Below are positions 55,744-64,000 of a stretch of DNA of 64,000 nucleotides, piece after piece. Numbering within the stretch: position 1 is the stretch's first letter; every line of letters begins with the position of its first letter. The notes under the pieces are model-generated. The model did not search any database, was not told the origin of the DNA, and saw nothing but the letters and a program-made list of their open reading frames with translations. Both the position numbers and the translations under genes were made by a program. The stretch lies in assembly GCA_013339895.1 (NCBI GenBank), contig JABACO010000002.1, positions 10,761,674-10,825,673 of the forward strand, in the 5' to 3' direction. Origin of the DNA: Ephydatia muelleri (taxonomy: Eukaryota; Porifera; Demospongiae; Spongillida; Spongillidae).

Positions 55744-58700
55744 AACAATTCTGTTGATTCTTTTAATGCTGTAAGTGTCGCACCACATTCAATGACTGTT
55801 AAGAATTATGGAATTGGAATCCTTTCTTCTGGAATGAAATTGATTGTCTTAGGGATTAGTCTATAGTGAGTTACATATAATAGGATGTCTGTTATAAAAA
55901 CTGCCAGTGATGTGAATACATATTTTTTGGATGAAGGGTTATAGGTCTAGGTTTTGTGGTTACAAAGTAATAGAACTTGCATTTGAGTTTAAGAAAATTA
56001 GCATGGTTGTCAGTTTAAACTTTCAAAACAATTCATATGATTCAGTTATGAAACATAATTTCTAGCATTAAATAATCAGTTTAACCATGTGAGCTACACA
56101 TAGAGAACATGTTATGTACAGTACAGTGTATTCACTGTCACAGTGGAAAAAATAAGTGGATGGATCTTAAGAATATCATAGGTTTAGCCAAGGGATTGGG
56201 ACGGTGATTTGTACGATTATTTTGACCTTCAAATCAATATCAGAAAATTCATTCTCGAGTACATCTAGTGCTTACAATAAAATACCTTGTCATTATCATC
56301 TCTTTTGATGGCCTGCATCTCTCCCTTTTCTGTCTGGATGGGGTGGGAGAGCTAGCTGTATAAGCTAATAATTTCTTATACATGCAGAGTATATACCTGC
56401 ATGTATATGCATGATCAAGATTAATCAGCAGTCCACTGAGCTGCAAAGATTCATAAATTTGTATATTGCAGTTGGAAGATGCAAGAAATACTGTTGTTAT
56501 TGTGCTCTTCTTTGGGCTTCAGTGCTCTCTTTGGATTTTTGAGTATCAAGAACAATATCCTGTACAAGGAATTGCTGTTTCCTCATTAAAGGGGGTCTCT
56601 GTTTATGTGCTAAATGGAAGCGAGCCATTTCTTCAGAACTGTGAAACAAATGACATGAACCGTCTTGTGTTTGACACTAAGGAATTTGGCATTATTGATG
56701 TAAGATTCGCTGCACGTGCATGGTACTGTATAGACATTGTTACAAATACAATATGAAGGTTCTTAACTTAATATCACATTTTGCCATAATAATTGAAGGT
56801 GCATGTGACTTTGCAAAGTTTGGTGGGCGGAATAATTATGTATAACACAAAAAAGATAATTGTAAACTTGTATTGCTGTAGTTAGAATCACCATTGTTAG
56901 TGAGCCAACTATCAAGTAGACATGCAATGATCAAGCTTTTTAACAGATGATTAGTAATGATTGTACAAGGTAACAAAACAAATGAATTACATTTACAAAA
57001 CATGAACGTCAGTGCTTAGAAAATAGATCACCCAAAATGTCAATGTGTGATTCATCTCATTAACTGTCTGAAGGAGGGACCAGTTAAAAGGTATGCTGCC
57101 GCTATGAATGGTGTGTGCAGGTGGAGGGTTGAAACAAATGTCGCGTTTGGAATTTTAACAAATAAGTAGCATCCCATTGCTTGAGCGTTTGCCACATTAA
57201 TTAAATTCATGCAGATTAATACGTGGGAAGGAAGAGTATATAGCAAAAATGGGGGTATTCTGGTTGGTGGTATTGTGTGCCAAAGAAGGCATAATGTCCT
57301 TTTCTAAATTATGCATGCACTCCCAGGCTTATGATCTGCACTTCAGGTTATGGGCCACATACCTGGTTTTATGGGTTTAACTTTTCAAAAACAATGGGCC
57401 ACATACCTGGTTTTATGGGTTTAACTTTTCAAAAACAGGGCATTCTCAATTCATTATGGCCAATCGTATTGTATCTTAACTTCTATACGTTGCATTTCCA
57501 TGTGGCTAATCTTCAAGTAGTAATGTTTTTAAAAGAATTAATATTGCTGAGCAATCAATGTATGAAAAAGTAGAATACACATAGCTCCAATTGAATCGAA
57601 GTTGGTGCTGGTTCTAAACGACCTCAAATCACATGCAATCTCATTGGCCTAGATGGGGAAATCTATCCCTCATCTAACTAATAGCGCAAGTCTAAATTCA
57701 TTAACAGTTGCCAGTCCATGTATCAACCACAATTGTACAATTTTGAAGTCAGTGGCATATATACATAGTTTTACATGAAGAAATAATTTAAAAAATCATT
57801 TTTACATACCTTGAACATTATAATCTACATGTGTAAAAGGGCATGGAAAAGATTTGGTTGAGCAACATTTAGAGCGACCTCACTGTATTAAGATATCCAA
57901 ATTAGTTAGTAGGCCTAAGATATTCTACTACTCATTTGGATTTATTTGTTGAACAACTGTTTAGGACTACGACAGTTTCTTTGTGACAACGAATATGTGG
58001 CTAACCTGCAACCAGTCAGTTGGCATCTGCGGAGAGGATGAACGATCTGTTCCTAATGGTCAAGCATATTGTTTGAACAATACAAACTGCACTGATGGAA
58101 AACTACTACGGAATGGAAATGGTTAGCAATAATATCATTGTGCAGTATTTAATAATGAGTTGGATTTTGAACTATTTATCAAGGTTGGGAATCGCCCAAT
58201 GCAGAAACCATTGTGCAATTTTATTTGGTGTATCTGCGAATATGATTTATTTATCTTTTATTTAGGTCCTCAGACTGGAACATGCAACTTGCAAACTAAA
58301 ACTTGCAATGTGCTTGCCTGGTGTCCTGTAGAAGCTGAAAGAAAAGAAAGGTAAAGATGTTAGGCTTATAGTACACCAGTTAAATAGATTATTTGCATAT
58401 GGTACTTACCATTGTATTTATTTATTTACTCAGCAATTTAAAACCAAAGATTGATGCTGCAAATTTCACTGTGCTAGTTAAGAATACAGTGTCATTTCCA
58501 AACTCTGTTTCTAACTACGCGAGGTAAAAGTGTTAATGCTTGATGAGTGAGTTTATCTCATGACAACCTATTTGTGACACAGAAGCAACATTTATGGTGG
58601 TGATGAACATTGGTTGAAAAACTGCACATATGATAAGGATTTATCTCCCGGATGCCCTATCTTCACATTGGGTCAGATAGTTTCGATGATATCACCTACT

Positions 58701-61700
58701 GAAAACTTCACTGAATTATCCATTACAGTATGCTGTAAAATAAACTGAAACTACAATTTAAGCTGTGTTACAAGCTGCAATGCATTGATTGCACCATAGA
58801 TGTACATTTTCACTGAATATCATTGCGCAGATTTCTGTGGGCATGTCAACGATATGCTTTTAATCATATATGCATTGGTAAACTACAGCAAACCATAATT
58901 GCATAATTTGAGTGTTTCGAGGGGTTAAATCTGTCCCAAGGCTTATGCATGCCAACTCTGAGACTCTCCAGATCTGTCAAAATCAGAGGAACTATACACT
59001 GTAGCTGGCAAATTTTAATATAAACTGTCTTTGTATCATTGTTGTATATTGTACTTATCTATTTCTATTGATGTATTAATTTTGAGCATTGTCTATAACA
59101 CCGTAAACCATCGTACATGCCTTACAAATTATTGCTACTCAAAGAAAAAAGCATTAGAATAACTAGTTCCATGTCAACAGAATAAAAACGTGACACTATA
59201 GCATATTATCGACATGTCTTTAGCTTATATGAATTAACTGTGTATCTTAAAGAAACCTTTCTCTTTTATAAGCCAATAACATTGCAACCCTATTACACTG
59301 GGGGCAACTTTAAAAAGTTCAGAAATAAGTAGCATTATGACTTCCATTTTCCCCATAGGGAGCTGTTATTGCCTTCAATATAGAATGGAACTGTGATCTT
59401 GATGAGACCTGGTTACAACCTACTTGTACCCCTGTTTATTCAGTTGCTCGGTAAGCCAGATATTCATCAATGCAAAGGTCTGACTAATTTTGTGGTTTAT
59501 TACTTTCAAGAGAGGATAGACAAAACGGCGTATCTGCAGGGTACCATTTCAGGTAAGCAGTGACACCCGTGTACACAGATAGTCCTATGTAAAATGTGGT
59601 TAGTCTGCATATTGATTTGTTCAAGCAACGAATCAATTTGCTTACTACCATCTTAACATACTGTATTTCAACAATTCTCAGAAAACAAGTAATAAATGCG
59701 GACTATCTTGTATCCATTAAGAAAGGCAGTTCATGTCATCCCTGCACAAAGCTTATATCATGCTCGAGTATTCAAGGTTGCTTTAAATGAGGCTGCCGTT
59801 ATTTTATATTTGAACAGGTAAAATACCGTCGAAACCATGAAAACGTTGGATCTTCTTGGATACAATAATTCCCGTCGAATAGAAAAAGACTAGAAGACAC
59901 GGTACACGGTAGACAGTATAAATATACAAAATGAAAATAAGATGTGCTTTCTCTTTACACGGACGCTACCACACCATTTGGAGTAACCCTTTGGAAGAGT
60001 GGTACATGTTCATTATGATTTATAAAGGAAGGTTTCCGTGACACGCAGCACATACATATGTATGTACAATGAAGTTCATCTAAGCAATTGAACCTGGAAA
60101 TGCTCCTACAGCTTGTTAAGTGCGAAATACTCAGATTCAATTATTTAAATCATTCAGGATCCGTGCCGGCGGTATATTTAGACCATCTTTTCCAACTCTG
60201 TATTACCAAAAGCAAGGTTTTGACGCGTATCGGACTCGCTTTTTGGCTAGGTTGATAATTGAAGTACGCAATTACTTCTGCATCTCTTAGCTTTGGGAGG
60301 ATATCAAAAATCGAGAAGGGGATGGGGACGTGACAACATTTTTCGCGCGCGAGTGGCATATTTTCCTCGCACTAACTTATTAGAATGCTGTTTAAGGATT
60401 TAAATAATTTCACCCCCATGTATGCTGGTTTAAGCATACATGTGGGTGTGGTGCATGAAGATGTGTTTAACAAACACATGTAGAATGCGCGGTTGTAAAT
60501 GTCTTTATGAAATGTTTTCTTGAAGACTCACCTTGATTGCAACTATGTTGCTACTGTTACATGCGGTATGCTTCATAACTTTACATTGCGATATACAGCG
60601 ATATTTTGTATTTCTATATCTTGCGCATCAGTGTTATGCAAATTTGCAGTGTGAAAATATCGGACGTTATACATTAGCAACATCCACAAAGATTAGTCCA
60701 GTAAAATGAAATCATGAGCAAACATGACGCGCGTTTACAAACCGTCAAGTTCTTATTGCTACCAAGAGAACAGCTTCGTATTTGTCACATTAGATAGAGC
60801 CAACACTAGAGGCTCTGACTGACCTTGCTTCCACCTATTTTAGTATGGGAAGTGTAGCTCTTGAAGCCGAAAAAAGTTTGATTTGAGTCGGACCCAGCTG
60901 ATTGACGTGCTAGCGAACCTTCTGAATAATTCAGACCTCCATGTTAATGATGTCGCTCACTTACCATTGTTTAATTTAGATCTACTAGAAATCGATACGA
61001 GACTAATGGGACACAATATCGGACACTTGTGAAGGCGTACGGGATACGTGTTATCGTTCGTGTCAATGGTTTGGTAAGGCAATTGAATATGCTATTTGAT
61101 GTATCTTAATTTTGTTCTGCTCTTCAGGGAGGAAAGGCATCACTAATCGCTGTAGCCAGATGGCTGGGAACATCACTGGCATATTTTACTTCTGTAAGTA
61201 GAAATTATATTAGATAACTATTGACATGTTTCTTTATAGGCTACTGGCTTCCTGACTCTACTTATCGTCTATGGGTACCTCAATTATTACATTCAAGTAC
61301 AAGAATTGATAAAATCCAGCAAAATATACAACTGCTGCGGTTGTAAAGGAAAAATTGGAAATAGCATATTGTACGGCTTAATAAGTGGTTTCTGTTGCTG
61401 TTGCATTCTTCTCCCCATCATCTGTGACTGTGGCAAGGATAAAAGTGAGAGCAATAATCCAGAAGATGAAAAAAAAGATGAAAATAAAGATGCAAATAAA
61501 GACTACCCAACAGAGCGCATTCTTAAGCTTCTTGCAGGCGCTATTAATGTTATTTGGATACTTGTCTTGGTAATCTTCATGGTAATCCCTGTGTTAACGA
61601 TGTTCATGATTGTGGTATTGGCTTCTATACTATCGCTTGTAGTGTTGTGTTGCCTACGTTACTATAAAGTTAACACTACAAAACGCCTGACAAAAGTACT

Positions 61701-61860
61701 AAATACAGTCCTGTCGTATGAAATACATGACACTCATGCAGCAGCTATTCTAAAAAGGAAGGAAGGCGTTCAAAAATATCGTGATGCAAAAGAAAAAGAA
61801 AAAGGTTGTGCTCCAAACCATGTAGTCATAACATTTGATGATGCGCCTGACGAAAATTGA
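55744..61860 (+). CDS. P2X: P2X purinoceptor (ATP-gated cation channel) with extended C-terminal membrane region
   Basis: Exons: 55744-55770, 56472-56699, 57965-58121, 58266-58350, 58434-58523, 58583-58727, 59359-59450, 59511-59552, 60980-61073, 61128-61193, 61240-61860; all GT/AG and in phase, 548 residues (565 with the candidate first exon). P2X trimers open a cation pore on extracellular ATP. Seen: first helix VVIVLFFGLQCSLWIF; SSLKGV (ATP-site Lys kept, the Lys two before it is Ser); six head-domain Cys (GIC, AYC, TNC, GTC, KTC, AWCPVE); ANFTVLVKN (ATP-contact Thr); NCTYD...GCPIFTLG; WNCDLD...PTCTPVY; GYHFR (Asn of NFR is His); RTLVKAYGIR (Lys kept); second helix ATGFLTLLIVYGYLNYYI. Odd: after it come NCCGC and FCCCC, an acidic-lysine linker, and about 38 hydrophobic residues (LLAGAINVIWILVLVIFMVI...), enough for two more passes. 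Confidence 0.9.
55771..55866 (+). other. Possible alternative or relic P2X exon extension
   Basis: The frame of the exon starting at 55744 stays open past its strong GTAAGT donor for 32 more codons, including MTVKNYGIGILSSGMKLIVL. This looks like the T-x-K, 'G.l.r..ql.il.y' N-terminal segment and first helix of P2X proteins. A GTGAGT sequence follows at 55867, but it is phase 2 and does not fit the phase-0 acceptor at 56472. It may be an alternative start of the channel, a duplicated exon half, or chance. Confidence 0.35.
57350..57438 (+). repeat. Tandem 45-bp duplication in a P2X intron
   Basis: ATGGGCCACATACCTGGTTT followed by TATGGGTTTAACTTTTCAAA occurs twice in a row without mismatches in the unit. 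A recent slip duplication with no coding role. Confidence 0.9.
59553..60979. other. Longest P2X intron between firm exons
   Basis: 1.4 kb between the GYHFR exon and the KAYGIR exon. Contains a small minus-strand frame (60150-60359, MPLAREKCCHVPIPFSIFDI) that I do not recognise, and a short inverted repeat near 60417-60445 (CACCCCCATGTATGCTGG / AGCATACATGTGGGTG). Nothing firmer. Confidence 0.45.
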
Positions 61861-61879
61861 GCAGCAAAACAATTTAAAA

Positions 61880-61885
61880 AATAAA
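61880..61885 (+). terminator. Polyadenylation signal of the P2X gene
   Basis: AATAAA begins 20 bases after the stop codon, followed by a TG/T-rich stretch (GCATTGTTTGTAG). It is very close to the stop, giving a short 3' UTR if used. Confidence 0.6.
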
Positions 61886-62329
61886 AGCATTGTTTGTAGA
61901 AACATAGATTGTTTTGTAAAACACTTTGCCTGATGTAATTACATTGTATTAAAATCTATAATTGTTTTGCTGTGTAATGCTTTTATAGTGTGAACTACAT
62001 AATGATGTGATTAATGTGTATCACTGTGTTCATAATCAAAATTTGAGATTGTGTTATTCCTTTATGTTGAGCTGTGCTCCATTGACAACAGGTACCCAAC
62101 AATCTGGAGTTGTCAAGCGTATTGCATTTGATGTTCACTTACATGTACATGCATCATATTGCAACACCTTATCTGTTTTGACTGTAGCAAGTCATGTGAA
62201 TGCACAGGACTACAGCAGAGGACGCAAAAAATAGTTTATTTTGTTCCTTTTGTAAATTGTCTAAACAGTAAAATGGCTTCCATTTTTCCATGCATATTAC
62301 ATGTAACTTCGTTGCGTTATATTAGGGCG
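61886..62329. other. Intergenic spacer after P2X
   Basis: AT-rich; small frames without motifs. The last four bases before the transposon end are GGCG (62326-62329), the possible left target duplication of Ginger-like copy 3. Confidence 0.4.
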
Positions 62330-62379
62330 TGTCACGGCACAAAAGGTCCTACTTAAAAATTGTCCGGCGGACCGATTAT

Positions 62380-62490
62380 GGCATCCAAATTTGGTCCGGG
62401 ACCAAATATGGCTGCCATATTTGGTCCTACCGGACAGAATGTGGCTGCCATATTTGGTCCCACCATGCCATATTATGTCCGCCCGAGGAC
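62380..62490. repeat. Subterminal palindromic repeats of copy 3
   Basis: GGTCCGGGACCAAATATGGC, GCCATATTTGGTCC (twice) and GTCCGCCCGAGGACC form nested inverted repeats. They create similar short peptides on both strands that are not genes. Confidence 0.85.
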
Positions 62491-62737
62491 CAAATGTTTC
62501 AAATTTAAAAATAAGCATGCATTTCTTCATAAAAGTGACTGAAAACATGATAACACAATTAATTGGACAAGCACACTTAGTCTAAATCATTGACAATCAT
62601 TGACAAAGAAACAGCACTAATTACAGTCCAACTTTTACATCTCACACAAGCCCACTTTGTATGTGGTTGTTGGGAATCTGCAGATACTGACACACATTAG
62701 TCAATATGATACCATGTTCTACAATAACTACACTCAA

Positions 62738-63990
62738 TCATTTTAATTCCTTCCAATTTTGGCAATCTGAAAACACAATGTATTGGTATATTTGCTGAGT
62801 GCCCACTTTGGATCCATGGCGTCTTATCTTTTGTATTGGAAATGCAGTAATATTTTGCTTCTCAAGGCTTTCAATTAAGTGCTTCCTCAATACCTTTTGT
62901 TCATAGAAGAAGCCACCTTGTTGTTCTCTAGCCAACGAAGTAGCAAATGCTATTGCAAATAGCCCACAGTCATCACAACATTGCTGCATTTGCACATCAA
63001 TGTAGGTAAGTTTGATAATGTCTTTGGGAGTGCAAACAATGCTTGCAATCTGGTTTAATAGAGAACTAGTTGGACTACCTGATGCACAGTCATAGACATA
63101 TATCTCTTCATGATTGCAATTGATGTTTGAAACTGTTACCCAATGGTGTTTTCCAGTGTTCATTATCTGAATGAACTCACTTTTTGCTATGCTATATGAC
63201 AAGACCATACCCAGTGGCAGCCTCTTGAAGCCTATTAGGATACGTCGATTTCAGTAGTTTCTGACCAGCATCTACAATCTCATCACTTAGCCACCCACCA
63301 CTTGTAATCATTTTCTTATCTTCTGTTGTCAACCCTGGTACCCAGTATTGGTCTGCATCTTGAGCCAGAAGAACGTAGCTTTCATCTTCAATTGCTGGTC
63401 GACATGGTACAGTCATCTTTATACTGTTTTGTCGCATCAGTTTAGCAACAAGCTTAGTTTTGGTATTGCACTCTTGTCTGGATCTAGTCCCATCTCCCCT
63501 AGGAAAAAATTCTGGAGTAGGTATCAGAAGCTTTGGCTTCTCTGAGAGTAGGGATGAATACTGAAGTTCACTTGTGTGATTACTTTCTTGCAGTACAGCA
63601 GATGCTGAATCCTTTGCAGTAGGAAATGTTGTCTCATCCTTTGTAGGTGACAGAGACACAGCTGATCGTGAGAGAGAAGCACCTAATAGAGGTGAATCTC
63701 TGCCAGGAGATGGGGTTGAATGTGATTCATTGGAGGCTGATGGTGACTGAAGTCTTCTTGAAGGTGAACAGGACAATGACTTGTACACTTTAATATGAAC
63801 ATGGCTAACTCTTGGAGTTGTGGTAACACGACCTTTTCCACATGATTGTAGCTCATAAAAACCTTTCCTAGACTCTTTGTGATCAAATAAGGTCCAAGCC
63901 ATGGGAAATCTAGTTTGCCTCCTTTTCGTTTTTTCTTTTTTTAGTTTTTTTCTTTTTGAAGACTTTCTTCAGGACTTGTGTACCTACAAG
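62738..63990 (-). pseudogene. Integrase C-terminus fused to ULP1 protease, Ginger-like copy 3
   Basis: Minus strand, right to left. First RKGGKLDFPWLGPYLITKSL (63910-63860), the GPY/F-type integrase tail. Then a Ser/Pro-rich linker (SPSRRLQSPSASNESHSTPS) and LTTEDKKMITSGGWLSDEIV, DAGQKLLKSTYPN, the N-terminal ULP1 block. Then HHWVTVSN (catalytic His), YVYDCASGS (Asp position), QQCCDDCGLFAIAFATSL (catalytic Cys) and MRKHLIE-like LRKHLIESLEKQ. Two one-base shifts, near 63866 and 63200, break an otherwise continuous protein. The protease may process the transposase or act on SUMO-like conjugates; this is inference. Confidence 0.78.
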
Positions 63991-64000
63991 TGCTGTAAAA

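Larger units (their letters stand above)
62330..64000. mobile_element. Ginger-like DNA transposon copy 3, runs past the window end
   Basis: Begins TGTCACGG at 62330. The terminal 170 bases hold palindromic units GGACCAAATATGGC / GCCATATTTGGTCC and GTCCGGCGGACC, the same design as copies 1 and 2 with a different core word. Inside, on the minus strand, lies a ULP1 protease preceded at the right edge by an integrase C-terminal GPY-type domain. The integrase core and left end of the gene must lie beyond the window. This is the fullest copy seen. Confidence 0.75.

Noticed and set aside
62297-62585. Frames with repeated GPNMAAIFGP-like text near 62.4 kb
   Set aside because: They are translations of the palindromic subterminal repeats of the Ginger-like copy 3.
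1-64000. tRNA, rRNA or other structured RNA genes
   Set aside because: No cloverleaf with B-box-like GGTTCGAATCC text or rRNA-like stretch was found by reading. A tRNAscan or Rfam run would be decisive.

Overview
The window reads as nuclear DNA of an invertebrate animal, most likely a demosponge. The evidence is: genes split into short exons with GT/AG introns; an NLR-type receptor with LRR exons; a CD225/dispanin gene; a P2X receptor gene; and a very dense, diverse load of transposable elements. The sponge assignment is inference from gene content and repeat style. No species marker is visible.

Host genes. (1) About 1-8.1 kb, + strand: the 3' part of a NOD-like receptor (NLR). It has the helical region after the NACHT domain, three cassette exons of exactly 168 nt (two LRRs each, all phase 1) and a terminal LRR exon. 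A death-fold-like fragment lies at the left edge, but there is no room for a NACHT domain between it and the rest. (2) 8.8-9.3 kb, - strand, tail-to-tail with the NLR: a two-exon CD225 (IFITM-like) protein with an odd Tyr/Cys/Ser-rich tail. (3) 55.7-61.9 kb, + strand: a P2X ATP-gated channel gene of 11 modelled exons. It keeps most ATP-site residues and all ten core cysteines. After the second channel helix it carries a Cys-rich stretch and more hydrophobic segments. A possible first exon lies 13 kb upstream at 42.3 kb.

Mobile DNA fills most of the rest. (a) Three copies of one Ginger-like DNA transposon family (integrase, ULP1 protease, PHD-like finger) lie at 9647-10949, 35321-37005 and 62330 to the window end. 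Their ends are built from palindromic GTCCCCCC/GGAC repeats; one has a perfect 4-bp target duplication and one an imperfect one. (b) An 8.2-kb Plavaka/KDZ-type transposon with 26-bp terminal inverted repeats (14632-22806) carries two divergent multi-exon genes. (c) Ty3/Gypsy LTR elements or fragments lie at 11.3-13.6, 28.1-31.3, 34.4-37.3, 38.4-38.7, 47.6-50.0 and 52.7-55.2 kb. (d) A family of reverse-transcriptase elements with a C-terminal restriction-like endonuclease lies at 39.0-41.9, at 46.6-50.6 kb (split) and as a small relic at 3.7-3.9 kb. (e) There is a P-element-like relic, a frameshifted zinc-finger remnant between inverted repeats, and several fold-back or TIR MITEs, one holding a RecQ-like helicase fragment.

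Nesting is clear in two places. At 34.4-37.3 kb a Gypsy integrase is interrupted by both a MITE and a Ginger-like element. At 46.6-50.6 kb an LTR element with TTCTG target duplications sits inside a reverse-transcriptase element. Long pure C or G runs recur at repeat boundaries.
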